This document shows positions 47,656-59,734 of a stretch of DNA of 64,000 bases, piece by piece. The position numbers and the translations under genes are program-made. Numbering within the stretch: the stretch's first letter is position 1; each line of letters starts with the position of its first letter. The stretch spans positions 1,484,983 to 1,548,982 of the forward strand of contig NW_015971538.1 in the NCBI RefSeq assembly GCF_000182565.1, read 5' to 3'. The notes beneath the pieces were generated by a model that had not been told where the DNA came from, made no database searches, and saw only the letters and a list, made by a program, of their open reading frames with translations. The stretch comes from Spizellomyces punctatus DAOM BR117. Its lineage: Eukaryota; Chytridiomycota; Chytridiomycetes; Spizellomycetales; Spizellomycetaceae.

Positions 47656-50600
47656 ATGGTCGCGCTGTGCGATTCTCTGCACTCTGACATGCAAGCATAT
47701 AAAGTTGGACCGGCGATAGGGGCCGGTCAATTTGGAAAGGTCCACGTTGCTCTCCATCGCCGTACCCTCAAACGCGTGGCCGTGAAGCTGATACCCGCAG
47801 ATCTCTCCGAGATACCTGCCTTGCAAGCAGAAATCTCAACCCACAGAGCACTGTTCCATCCCAATATCGTATGCTTGACAGACTGCTTCGAAAGCAAAGG
47901 GGAGGTATGCGTGGTAACAGAATACTGCGCGGGTGGCGACCTCTTAGCCAAATTGCAAGAAGAAGGCAGATTTGACGTTGAGAAGGTCCGCGAGGTCGCG
48001 AGGGGATTGTGCCGCGGTCTCCGGTATTTGCATGAAAAAGGGATCGTTCATAGAGATCTTAAGCTCCAGGTACCCCGACTGTGGAATGACGCATATGCGG
48101 TGACGGTGCTAATTCGCAGTGTTTTCCGCAGAACATATTACTCGATGACAAAGGGGTTGTCAAAATATGCGATTTTGGATTTTCCAGCTTTCTTCAGCAA
48201 AATGCGGCGCTCACGTCAGTCAAAGGTGGAATGAGTACTCTAATTCAACATGCGATATGGGCCAGCTTACGTTTCTGTCCTTTCCTGTAGGTACTCCCAT
48301 TTACATGGCACCAGAGCTCATACGGGAGCAACCTTACACGCACGCGATCGACCTTTGGGCACTTGGCGTGATCCTCTACGAGGTAATTCTCAGCCTGGAC
48401 CATATCTCCGTACGAAATTTCCCGTCTCTAAATTCGATTTCAGTTATTTGTGGGTATCCCGCCTTTCTATACCACCAATATCTTCAAACTCGTCAACTTG
48501 ATATTGGAGGAATCGATAAAATGGCCGCCAGATATACCTCCTGATCTTCGCAATTTTTTGGAAGGTCTCTTACGGAAGGATCCCCGTGACCGATTGAATT
48601 GGCCGGAATTGGCCGATCATCCATTTCTTGAAGAGCAGAAGCCAACGGCCGCAAGGGAGCTCGCCAGGCACCTAGATTCCGCCATTGATTTGCCAGAGAA
48701 GCCCTCTCACCGGGATGGGGAAGCCGGTGGCTTAAACGGGGGGAGCATCAGTCGGAGTGGTAATGCAGGAGACGGCGTACTTTCTCGTCCGCCGTCCGCC
48801 GATAGCGGAGCAGGACACGTCTCGCTGTCCCATCCTCGGAACCGCCTTCTCACTGCAGCCGGTCAGATCGACTGGAGCGCGCTTCATGACCTGGCCGGCA
48901 CCGCCACATTCATAGACGTTCTCTTCGACCCACGGATCATCAATGGTATTGCGCGCGGTATGATCATGTTTCATGCTGGAAACTGTCAAGACTCGAAATC
49001 TCAATCAGCTCTATTGGCCGTGTTGAACATCGTTGAGCAGTTGTTTCTAGGTATTAAATCAGCTGTCAACACGATGCCCGCGAGACTGGACCCGTCCCAA
49101 ATTCAACATTTGCAGTCTTTTATGCGCACGGCGCTCGTCTGGCTGGCGTCCTTACTCAAGGGGTTCAGCACCGCCATCAACGAAACAACAGCGTCAGTCT
49201 TGAATCAGGTACTGATTGCATATGATGCAGCGCTGCACACCATGTTTTCATTGCTGGACCGCGATATTCCTTCGGTTTCATCACGCCCAGTGACCCCTGT
49301 GTCAAGGCAATCGCAGCCACGTCCTGGCACGCCGTCATCAATGCACATGTCGTGGGCTCTCTTAAGTGTAGTCACGCAGACATTTCTTCCTCTGCTTTCT
49401 CGCTTGCTCCGTGGATCTATGAGTGTTCAGCTGTTGTCGCTCCAAGCAACTACTTCAGTGTTCCGACTCATCCGAAGGTCCCCCCAAGAAATCCGTCTGA
49501 ATCACTATGATGATATACTCAACTTGGAACTCATTTTGCACATTGTCAGATGCCTCGACGAGTGCGACAACAGAGTCATCCGAGACGTTTTAATTGCGGT
49601 GGATGTTTTGATAGGATATCAGATTTGGGAACACGTATCTGCAGATCTGTCAGCAGCGATGACTAGTCGCGAATTAGATGTCCTTAAGGGTTTCCTCAGC
49701 GCCATCGAAAGTGGACTAAAATCGAGAAAACGGCTTGATTCCATCTGCCAGCTACTTGGAGGACCTGATTTTGGACTTGCGGCGAAAGTACTATTGGCAT
49801 GCTTGCATTATTCTCGCGATCTTATTGCGGAAGTAGCCAACATCTCAGATGTTGAAAAATCGTGCATGGATAGGCTGGAAGGCAAGCATTCGGAGCCAGC
49901 TGATCAGCATCTGGCGCTTCTTCTGGTCGCAGAGTTACTTGCGGTTGATCCACACTTAGCGGGGAAAATGGCGCTCATGATACAGTCGATTTTGGATGGC
50001 ATCGCGGAGGAACAACATGACGCCATATGGCTCTCGTGCCTGATGCGATGCCTGTGTTCAATGGGGACGCAACTGCTTCCCGCATATGGACAAGCGCTGC
50101 AGTCGATGTACTCTCAGCTCCTAGACGCAACTAGGACGACTTCGGACCTTTCGAAAATGGGGAATATGCCGGTCCCACTCTTGGAAGCACCTTGCATGTT
50201 ACTGGAATGCATGACAGAGAGGATGATGGACTCCTTAACGTCCTCTACCTTTTGGGCACAAGCATTGACCTATCTGCCCGATATGTTGGAGCTCAATAGG
50301 CGATCGCAGGCCGAAGGCTACGGTCCTTTAATGACTCTCTCGGCAGTTCGCTCGCTTGCTCGATTTGCTTATCGGGTGGCGGCGCTCAATGGAGTCCCAA
50401 TTAATGACATTGCCACTGCCGCGAATAGAATGATGGAGTTTGCGGACCCTGCCTGTTTGCATCAAAGCTGCCTGCGTACTAGATTTCACGCTTTCGGTGA
50501 CAGCGATATGGAAAAGAAGCATGATATCGTGCAACACGTAGTCGGACTTCAGTATATCCTTATATCTCATCTCCGTGCCACGCAGAGCGCCGAAGCTGCA

Positions 50601-51470
50601 ATGACGGGGAATATGATGAATATCCTTAAATTACTTTCATTCGATCTCTCCGATGATACTATATTGTTACCGTTGGCACTCTTGGATAATTACATCCTCT
50701 GCTTTCCTCAAAGTGCAACCCATGAGCTTCTAACAGCACCGACAGAGCTGGTTCGAGTGTTTTGGGAAAGGGTGATGACCGTTGGCGGCAACCGCAATAG
50801 CCTGGTGCATGGCAACTCCGAAACTACCCAACAGCGACTACGGTCAGCAATGATCTTGTTCTCTCATTTTATGCGCGGGGCACATGGGAAAAAATCGTCG
50901 ATCATGGAATCCTACCTGCTTGACATGAATATGCTTCAATATGTTCCGGCGGTCCTTATATACCCGAGCTCGGTGATTCGGGCGAAAGCATGCTCTCTAG
51001 TTGCGCAGCTAGCCCGTCTCTCCCACCGACTAGTACGGCAGATGACGAAGGTTGGTATTCTCAAGCTGATTACCGCAATGTGCCGAGCGGAAGAGGATGA
51101 GGGAGTCAGAACGAACGTGTGGAAGGCCATGATTGTGTTGGTGAAACGAATCAACGCGGAGGAGAGTCGGGATGTGGTAGAAATGGCTGTAGAGGCGATA
51201 TTATCGAAGGACAATGATGATAAGAAGGGATATGCGCTGCACGTTCTGGCTGACGCTCTAACCGGCGTTGACGGCTATGAGAATCGCGAAACGGCGAGAA
51301 AGTTGCTGGATCCAGGTGGCTTGCATGTGCTACACGAACTCGCAAATTGCATGAAAACTCCCGCAGAACCCGATGAGCGTGTAAAACAAGCATATAGATC
51401 TCGAGCCATATCTCGCTGCTTATCGATTTTGCGGGTTGCACCTGATGGAAAATTCACTTCTAACCCTTGA
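47656..51470 (+). CDS. STK36: Fused/STK36-like serine/threonine kinase
   Basis: Orthologue of Fused/STK36, needed for the central pair of motile cilia. The N-terminal kinase has glycine loop [15 protein letters not shown] (catalytic Lys), catalytic loop HRDLKLQN assembled over an intron, DFG in [12 protein letters not shown] in MAPELI, and the Fused-type end [30 protein letters not shown]. More than 900 residues of helical ARM/HEAT-like repeats follow in one exon (for example [35 protein letters not shown]). Stop at 51468-51470. Start at 47656, with an in-frame ATG at 47689 ([11 protein letters not shown]) that matches animal STK36 better. The catalytic loop has Leu where HRDLKPxN usually has Pro. 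The only introns are within the kinase part. Confidence 0.87.
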
Positions 51471-51643
51471 CAATGCCTTTATCACGACTTGACAAGGACT
51501 TTTTTTGTAAATATTATCTGTAGCAGGCGGTACATACAGGATGTAGTTTATTTAAAATTTCCGGCCAAAATCGCAGTCCGTCGATAAGGCCCTTATATGC
51601 TGGACGTCAGACTCAAAACTATGTACATTTTCGAGCTGGATAT

Positions 51644-53220
51644 TCATCGCATGGCATTCTCGCCATAATCTCCGACTCCCTGCTCGGCGCTGATGATGCT
51701 GATGCACTTCCATTCGTCCAAGAACGAGGCTAAAGGTAATACGAGAAATAAACCATCAGTCGGGCTCGGGCTACAAGTACGAAGGATTAGGACTACCTTT
51801 CCATAACCGAACTTTGCCATCATCACCACTTGAGGATAGAATGGTTCCTGTTACATTCCATTCCACTCGCCAGACCTGACGTAGGATGTTAGATGAGGAC
51901 GACGCTGTGCAACCTGGTATGCAGACCTCTGCTCCGTGATCACTGAAATCTGCCACCGTGTCTACTCGGAACTTTTTCTTCCCTTTTGGCGTCAATCCGG
52001 CAACGGCAGCTGCGGCCGCAGCGGGTTGCTGCCATCCACCAACACCTCCGACAGCGCCTCCTCTGGTGTTCTCGTCTGTCAATTTGAAGATGCGGACATG
52101 TCCGTCCTTGGACGCCGTGGCTATTAGCTGGTAACTGCGTCCCATATTGGGAGCCCATGCAACATCCGTCACGATGTCATTGTGTCCTCCCAGGACCTCG
52201 TGAGGCTGCCATCTGTTATGTGAATCCAATCGATAGACCTTATAACAAGGTCAGATGTTTCTCCACTGTCATGAACTCCTGCATGATTAAAACGTCATAC
52301 CTTTGCAATATTTTCCTTCCCACATCCGATAGCGAGCATTTGCGGTTGAAACCTTGACGGACACCACGATAAACAATAATGGGCATCTGGCTCCTTACTG
52401 CTACCAGTACCAACTTCTATTTCATCCTGATGGAGAAATATATTGTCGATGAAAAAGTATCAAATAGCGGCATTGTGCGAGACTATTATTAACCGTACCA
52501 TGAGCGTCCAATGGCTTAATTGTATTACGTCCATAGCTTCGTAGATTCGTACAATGCCATCAGCTGAACATGATGCCTGAGATTACGAGTATGACTACCA
52601 CGCGGCTCATGCTGGTGACCATCACTGTTCACTCACCAGTTTCAATCCTAAATGGTTCGGTGCAAACTCAATATCTTGGACTGTTCCTTTGCTGTCCGCT
52701 AATCTTGCCTTCTCTACCCACTTCCGCCCTCCTGTGTATGCATCTGCTCGATCCGGTCTCTAATCAGATTCACGGCGTCCGACCAGTGTCAAAACCCCAC
52801 AGATACATGGGGGAGGGCGTACCATGCTTTTGCTCTTCCCATATTCGTACGCTCCTGTCGAAGGAGCACGATGCAAAGACTTGCCCATATTCCGGATGTG
52901 CCCAGGAAGCTTTTAAAATAGACGAGTCGTGGCCCTGAGAGTGCACACCTATTAGCACAAATGACTGGGAGTGGGATAGAGGAATAAAGAAGTACCTTCC
53001 AAGTGTCATTTAGCACCCACAGGTTTGTTTGACGGTCCATATCCCACACTTTAAGTTTCTGGTCAGACGAGCAAGTCTGGACAGGGCATGTCAAAATAAG
53101 TCGGAATTTTCCATGTTCTACTTTTCCAGCACGCACCACGAGTCGGTTCCCGTAAAAGTCATAAGCGACATCGTGTATAAGGTCCTCATGGCCGGCTGAA
53201 AACTGGGTTACTTCGTTCAT
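51644..53220 (-). CDS. SEH1: SEH1 nucleoporin / SEACAT WD40 protein
   Basis: Beta-propeller shared by the Nup84/Nup107 Y-complex and the SEA/GATOR2 complex at the vacuole or lysosome. Start 53220 ([27 protein letters not shown], human [20 protein letters not shown]). After an intron come [115 protein letters not shown] and [26 protein letters not shown], ending with FLDEWKC. The Ala-rich insert [12 protein letters not shown] sits in a loop of blade 6. TGA at 51644. The FAPxHLG and [11 protein letters not shown] blocks separate SEH1 from SEC13. Confidence 0.93.
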
Positions 53221-53449
53221 CTGGTGATGTTCAAGTCGCTCCAAATCCTCCACAAGACTCGCGTAGCATCCCAAGTTAATGACCTTCATTTTTCCCTTTT
53301 GGGCTGTACTTGCTAAATATGGTTATATGAGCTGCGCCATGTCTACAGCAGGCGAGTTGATACTTTGCAAGCAGCCGTTAGAACAGATTTCTCTCTGCAC
53401 AACAAGTCCAAATTGCCCAGCTTCGTACAGGGAAGGACAATACATCGCA

Positions 53450-54325
53450 ATGGCCAAGATCTCAAACGCCGGTAGGTGTTTTGTTTGTGAGAGAGTAGTG
53501 AACGAACGTGGGAGAGCTGAGATGGATGGATGGATGGATGAATGGATGTGATTGATGCGTTGACGTGACTTTGCATGCTGACATGCTTTTCTGCGTAGTG
53601 TCCTCCAGCCGTCGTAAGAGCCGAAAGGCGCACTTCTCTGCGCCCTCCAGCCTTAGGCGCAAGATCATGTCTGCGCCCTTGGACAAGGAACTGAGGGAGA
53701 AGTACAACGTACGTGGAAATTGAAATGTTTGTGAATTAGAGTGGGAGGGAGAGGGGCGAACCACTGCGGACAGACGAGATCGGCCTGCTGCCAATATACT
53801 GTCTGGTGGAAAGCCCCCTCGTTTTGCTGAAAGCATTCGAGGCGAGGGTTGGGCACAGCAAAGCGGAAAGCTGATTATATCTCGCTTTCTGCAGTGCCGC
53901 TCCATCCCCATCCGCAAGGATGACGAGGTGAAGATTGTCCGGGGTACCTACAACGGTCGGGAGGGCAAGGTCACCACTGTTTACCGTAAGAAGTGGTGCA
54001 TCTACGTTGAGAAGGTCACCCGCGACAAGGTCAACGGTAAGCATTTTTTGAATGCTGTTTCCACCACTGTATTGCGTGCCTCATATTTTTCGACCGTAGG
54101 TGCTTCCGTCCAGATCCCCATTCACCCTTCCAAGGTGGTCATCACCAAATTGAAGCTCGACAAGGACCGCAAGGACTTGCTTGAGCGCAAGGCCGCTGGC
54201 CGCAAGACTGAGGCCAAGACCGAGCAGGTGTGTTACAACTCGCCAGTATTTAGTCCTCTGCGTCGACTCAATTGCTGAAACTCTCTTCTTTGGCTGTTGT
54301 TTTCGTCATTGATGTTGTATAGTAA
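53450..54325 (+). CDS. RPL26: 60S ribosomal protein uL24 (RPL26)
   Basis: Large-subunit protein uL24 near the exit tunnel. Exon 1 is only MAKISNA (ATG 53450) and splices to [20 protein letters not shown] and [13 protein letters not shown], then [19 protein letters not shown] with the KOW motif, [17 protein letters not shown], and [24 protein letters not shown]. Codon use is strongly biased to C-ending codons, as for highly expressed genes. The last coding exon ends KTEQ at 54227; a 95-nt intron (gtgtgt...gtatag) would place a TAA directly at 54323-54325, which I favour over read-through to 54278. Small exons and several introns are typical of ribosomal protein genes. Confidence 0.92.
53521..53548 (+). 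repeat. GATG microsatellite in the first intron of RPL26
   Basis: Five near-perfect GATG units with one interrupted unit (gaatg) lie in the first intron of the uL24 gene. A simple repeat, probably without function. Confidence 0.85.
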
Positions 54326-54534
54326 ATATAATGCTGTTCTTTAATATACTTGTGTGCCTTCTAAATTTTGGGGGTTGTTATCTGTTGTCATTGCATATAC
54401 TACCATTTTACACATCGAACTCGCTGATGAGAAAGACTGCCCTCTGTAATTGCTAGGCGGCTTTCGAACTCGATGTTGCGGTCACGTGATTAATTGCTAT
54501 AGCAACAGTATAAAAAAAAGACGAGCCGAATTGC

Positions 54535-54545
54535 TATAAAAAGGG
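54535..54545 (+). promoter_or_regulatory. TATA-like box TATAAAAAGGG
   Basis: A strong TATA consensus on the plus strand with a second (TATAAAAAA) at 54509-54517 and TCACGTGA at 54482-54489 just upstream. It faces the candidate small gene starting at 54595, 50 bp downstream. No other gene is positioned to use it. Confidence 0.4.
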
Positions 54546-54594
54546 AGTGCATCGTCCTCACATCCCTTATTCTTCAGCTTCTGGAGTCGATGGG

Positions 54595-55061
54595 ATGTCC
54601 TTTGGATTTTCCCCTGGATATCCTGATAGCGTAGTGCGCTCGGCACTTTCTTGCCTTTACTTTAAAGGTAGCGTATCTGGCTTTCGTAGCCTGTGTGCTG
54701 GCGATCTGTGGTGCTGGGGGTGATGACTTCAATTCTTTCCCCGTCTTATCGACCATGGTGAAAACAGCGCCTCGCTTTACGGAGCGGGGTTCACTCTAGC
54801 CAGTGCCTTGTCTGACCCATAACAGATCGTCAGAGCACAGTGTTCTCATCTTGTGCTTGTCAACCTCAACTGATCACGATCTTTATTTTCTTGTAAAGGT
54901 GGCGTGGGACTGCGTGCCCAACTTGTTCACGATTGCCCCGAAGCCATTCCGCTCGCTGTTCAGGTAGGCTTCGACCCTCTCATGGATAAGGTTGCACGTT
55001 GGCCGAGGATGAAGCTATTGTTTCCAATTCGCAGTTTCCACCGAAAGGGGTTCGCCTCTAA
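54595..55061 (+). CDS. Candidate small three-exon gene, unknown
   Basis: Tentative. The ATG at 54595, 50 bp after a TATA box, opens MSFGFSPGYPDSVV. The frame leaves at donor G|gtagcg (54666/54667) and joins in phase at acceptor gtaaag|GT (54899) to GVGLRAQLVHDCPEAI, ending LAVQ|gtaggc at 54963. A 71-nt intron with acceptor attcgcag leads to FPPKGVRL and TAA at 55059-55061. The three joins keep one open frame of about 54 codons. No family was recognised, the first intron (232 nt) is long for this genome, and chance is possible. Confidence 0.22.
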
Positions 55062-56515
55062 TGCTGGCACAAGTACCTTCCTTGGATGTCTGAGGCCATA
55101 TGTGCAACCTTCGTTCCTTCTCATCATACAGATGATGTGCTGATGATTTCACTGGGTGCTTAGGTATCCTTTTTTCCTTGTTTAGACACGGCACGGCATG
55201 TACAGCTCCATGCTGCAATACCTTTCGCATTCTGATACACGACGCTCGGGCCGACGGTATCCCAACCTTCAGAGCCTGGTGGACTAGGGTGGTGCTCAAG
55301 CTTGTGACTCCAGCAACACATCCGGGTAAGGGGTTCGCCCCTTGCTATTGACGCTGGGACAGGCTCCCACATAAGCACATCAAACGCCTGAAAGAGGCGC
55401 AGGGCGCAAGCTCTGGTGGGTTATCAGAAATTCAGGCGCTGGGCTTGCTCGATGATGCTTTGTGCACAGAGTTGGGACCAGTTGCCTTTGAAACAGGCCC
55501 ATGTGCGGCAAACCGTTAAGTGCAATTCACAAGCCGACTTGCGAGTCGGACATGAGTGGGATGCTCTGACTGCCACCCTGGTTCCATTTGCTGTGTCGTT
55601 GGGATATCTTCCGCCTAAAAGTTGTCTGGGGTGCAGCGTGGTTGGTCTGGTTACATCTTGTGTGTACGTGTTTAGTTAACCCATGCCCAGTCCCAGTACA
55701 AGCACGCTCCTCAGTATGGACGCTACCTGTTGAGCTGGTTAGACTCATTGCTATGCTCATAGACTCCATCTGTGGGACGCTTATAACATACCTCAAAATA
55801 GTAAGTATTACCTCTAGGATGGCATGACTTGATCAATTAGAGATCATTTTACTCGCCACCGCAACCGTTGTATACTTTTCTATGAGAAGCTGAGCATTGG
55901 TCATGTCCATTGGGGGACGGATTCCGGACAAGCATACCGCGTTGAATATCGTGGGTGCAGGTCACTGATCTCGATTTCACATTCTTTATCGTTACTTCCC
56001 TGGGACTGGGTACGACACCTTTTGGAGAGTGGTGCTCTCTGAAAGCCGGGGCCGGTTGCGGTTGATCCTTGCAGCTCCTAGCCGTGAAGGGATTGCAAAG
56101 GCACTGTTTCTTCGCCGGGATAGAGTGAAGTAGGGTTTGAGGAGTGTTGTCAGGACTTCTGCGCAATAGGCATGTAAACCCCTTTTCGCGGACAAGGTTG
56201 TGACAGGACTACATTTAGTTCTGTCTCTGGTCCTGTGCTGCTGATACTGAACAACGTTGTGTGTTTTGAAATGTTTGGTATGGAGTGTGTGTTGGGCGTT
56301 TTGCGTTTATTTACCATCGCTGTGAGAACAGGCATTTACAATTGCCATCTTGCGCTGGGTGGTGTTTGTGGTTCTAAACTATTTATTGTAGTGTTTATGA
56401 CTAGTGTTTATAATTGTTCGTGGTGGATGTACAAGGATTATGTATCTACTACTCTGTCGTGCAACATTGGAAAGGAAATATGATACAGAAATAGCGATTC
56501 GCTTCACACCACTTA

Positions 56516-59500
56516 CTACGACGCACCAGACAGAACCTCCTTGGCAATCTTGCCGCCTCTTCGCACCGCTTGTTCATCTACGTTCTTCCCCCCAACTTCG
56601 TAACCCTCGCGTGCCCATCCCTTGATAAAGAAACCCAAGCCTTCTCGGACGTTCTCGTTAGTTAATGCTCGGTTGAGAACTTGGCGTAAACCGAGCTCGC
56701 TTTGAGCTAATGTTGTAAAAAGAGTGGACAGAAATAGTTTGAGGAATAGAATTTGGAGGGGCGCGAGGGAGGTATATGTGAGTGCCTACATGGTGAAGTA
56801 CATAAATTTCAGAAAATTAGTGATGATAAAAATTGCCAGGAAATACACACCTTCAGGGCCGTCAGCGTTAGACCATTCGTCCCGATAAGATGTGCGTAAA
56901 GTTTGGCCATATTTGACACCGTTCGTACATCCATTCCTTCGCCTTCCTCTCCAGCTCCTGCTGCCATTGCCTTGAATGCGTCCCAAAGTGCATATTGAAA
57001 TGTAACCTTGAAGCCGTGTGCATGTTGACATACTTTCTGAGCGACGAGTGCATAATATGGATTGTACACGCGTTCTTGGCAGCAACAGTGAACGAGCACC
57101 CTGACGATTTCTCGTTCTTGTTTGTCCTTCAAATTCAATTTGAGCAGTCGTTCGAAAGCATCCACACAATCTTCACTGCTCATTAGGACGATAAACACAC
57201 TGCGCCGAACGTCAGTGTTCATTTTTTGCGCCTTGGCGAGGCGCAATAAATCGTCCTTGGTATCCGCGGCTGTCGTTCTTTGAACGTCGCTGTCACGAAG
57301 TCCGCCCTCGGCGTCAACAGAACCATCGTGTCCAGCCCAAGCTGAGCCCACCAGCCACCATTTCCCCTTGGTCTTTACGGATCGGATATCTGCTAATCCA
57401 ACCCTAAGGGGTTCTGTATTGTGAACATATCTCTTACTTGCTAGATTTGTCACAAACTTCTTCAATCGCTCTTGCTGGGTGCTCTCTCCGCCAGAGGAAA
57501 TTCCTTTCTTTTGCAATTTCCGTTTGTTGTTTTTGAGATCCATTATTGTTTCCACCATAAACTTGAACCTCGTACTGGTACTTCCCACTTCTCGCTTCTT
57601 GACTTCTTCTTGAATCGTCAGGACAATGTCTTTCAGGGCCAACGGATCGTCCGCCCGGAGCTGAAACCCGCAGATCCGCAGCATCTTCAATAGTATCTCG
57701 ACATCCAGCTCGGATAATTCACTGATGGTCATTCGCACGATGTCGTAGATCAGGACGCATGCAACCACTTCGAAATTGTACAGGTATGCCAGTAATATGA
57801 CCAAATTTGTGCATCGCTTGCTCTTGGCCTCTACGCCATCAGGATCCTTTTTGTATCCTGCCAAATACTCTGCTCGAGACTGTTCGAAAAGCTCCACGAT
57901 CGTTTGAACTATGTGCGCTCCAAACTCCACGCCGATTACGTTAAACAGCGTAGCAATGAACGCAGCGTACGTCAGTACAAAGGAATCCAGAAGATTTGCA
58001 TGGTCACCGACAAACGCGACAATAGAGTCAGTCAAAATTTCTGTAACGTCGTGCCGGCTATTGTTTCGGTAGCATTCCTCAATGCTAACGAAAATGGACT
58101 CCATGTTTGCATCGCTCAGTCGGTTCAACAATCCTTGTATCTGTCGCTTCAGGCGTTTATATTGCTCGCTTTGATTTTCAGACTGTTTGCGCAAATGTGG
58201 CGGAACGTATTTCGCCGTCGTAGCCACGTTGGCATCAGTTTGTTCCACACTTTGCTCAAAGTTCTCAGACTGATCATTATCATCACTTTCCCCGGCCAGT
58301 TGTAAGCCATCCTCATCCTCATCCTCGTGGTCACTCTCGTTCTCGCTTTCCGCATCTTGAAGGGATGCATCAACTTCAGGTATCTCGCTCTCATCTGATT
58401 CCTGTCCATCAAAACCCTCGTCAAAACCCTCATCATCAGACTCATCAGAGTCTCCTTCATTTGGAGAGACCGAGCCTTCAATTCCATTTATACCCAGCTC
58501 CGAATCTCTATCAAAATCTGAATCGTCCTCCTCCTCATCCAAGCCCTGTTCACTGCTGTCATTCCTGCGATTCTCAGCCCAGTCCGTTGCGAAGTCTTCG
58601 TCATCCGACTTTATAAAATAATGAAATGAGTACCCGTGTCTCGAAGTGCCGCCAGAAAGAAGTGGAAGTTTACCTCGCCTCCGCCCATGAGCCCTTTGAA
58701 AAGAACTAAGGAAGAGTATAGGTTAGCCCGCTGTACGGAACACAGTCAAAGCAAGAAGCCCACCAACTTACAATCAAGACCATCCTCACTGAATGCTGAA
58801 GGCATCTTCTTCTGATCCTTGATTCCCAATTTTTTAGCATATTTGGCAATTTGCTCTTCGTCAGCACTGAACGCTGACTTTGTCACATCCCCCACAACCA
58901 GTCGTTGTTCGCTCAGCAGCCGGTAAAAGTTCGGATTATTTTTGGCGAGTCGTTCCAATTGACGCTTTTCGGTAGATGGGTCATTTGTTTTGACCTGGGT
59001 CGGTGGTTTTCTAGCCGCTTTCGGCGGCTCAGATACTATCTGAAGTTTGGGTTTCTTTGGGATATCGTCGTGCTGGATTGGCCCTTGCTTTCGCTTCTAT
59101 CCATTGTGTTCTTGGCTTAGGACTTGTTCAAGAGCCGCGATGTTTCAATTTTCAACGCAATACATATCCTCACCTTCGTACCAGGCTCCACTTCTGTTGG
59201 AGGTTGTGTCTTCCGTCCGTAGTGGGCCGAAATTCTCTGCTTCTTCTCTTGCCGCTGCTGTTTACGGTCTGCCTTCCTTGAAAAGGCCTTCTTATTGAAG
59301 CGTAACGCAAAGCGCTGTTCAAGTTCTTTGTCTCCACTACCATCTTACGGTTCGGCACAACAGAAGATACGAGGAAGCGTGAGTTCCAAGCGACATACGA
59401 GCTTGACGAAGGCGCTGCATGTCCATACCAACAGTTCGACTTTCTAACTGGTCACTTAAGCGAGCGGGCAGCTTGGTCGTGTCGTCCGGCTGTCTCCGCC

Positions 59501-59651
59501 CTTTAGCATGACCTCGAGCTTTGAACCCGCCCCGACCTCTTGAACTTCTGTTCACCGAGGATCTCATAGCAAGTTTAACCATAGATGATGTATCAAGTTC
59601 AACATTTTTGGCCAAAAACAATTCAGTGGCACAGCGTGGCACGGCAGTCAT
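56516..59651 (-). CDS. SGD1: NOM1/SGD1 nucleolar MIF4G-domain protein
   Basis: Nucleolar protein of the NOM1/Sgd1 family, which recruits the Fal1/eIF4A3 helicase for 18S rRNA maturation and binds PP1. Basic N-terminal exons contain SSRGRGGFKARGHAKGRRQ and LEQRFALRFNKKAFSRKADRKQ, then LERLAKNNPNFYRLLSEQRL. An acidic region follows (MDEEEDDSDFDRDSEL onward). The MIF4G domain starts YVPPHLRKQ...YKRLKRQIQGLLNRLSDANMESI and includes DSFVLTYAAFIATLFNVIG and NLVILLAYLYNFEVV. The MA3 domain is DVRRSVFIVLMSSEDCVDAFERLLKL. The last exon ends KIAKEVLSGAS, TAG at 56516. The first ATG in the open frame is 59651, with alternatives at 59582 and 59567; the splice after SLGT is not certain. Confidence 0.88.
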
Positions 59652-59734
59652 GTCCAGACCCACGGACGTACTGATAGATCCGACAGAGCGATCGCCTGCC
59701 TGACGTTTCCAACATTTTGCTTTAACGACGCAAC

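Larger units (their letters stand above)
54326..56515. other. 2.2-kb block without a recognised gene; exon-like fragments
   Basis: The longest unassigned stretch. Left end: CACGTG at 54483-54488 and TATA-like boxes at 54509 and 54535 on the plus strand. Middle: open stretches bounded by plausible splice sites, for example 55190-55325 reading ILIHDARADGIPTFRAWW, 55370-55520 reading SEIQALGLLDDALC, and 55715-55800 reading WTLPVELVRLIAMLI, which faintly resembles an F-box start. They cannot be chained into one frame. The hairpin CCGACT-TGCG-AGTCGG is at 55534-55549. The right part is TG-rich and non-coding in appearance. It could be an intron-rich lineage-specific gene, or decayed gene or element remains. 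Confidence 0.4.

Noticed and set aside
48732-51441. Several minus-strand frames inside the long STK36 exon
   Set aside because: They are antisense shadows of a conserved kinase and ARM-repeat coding exon.
54574-54756. 60-codon basic minus-strand frame (MVDKTGKELKSS...)
   Set aside because: No family match, and the nearby TATA boxes are on the opposite strand; too weak to call a gene.
55849-56335. Minus-strand frames of 105 and 61 codons
   Set aside because: Low-complexity, no homology, no supporting splice or promoter signals; left as part of the unresolved block.
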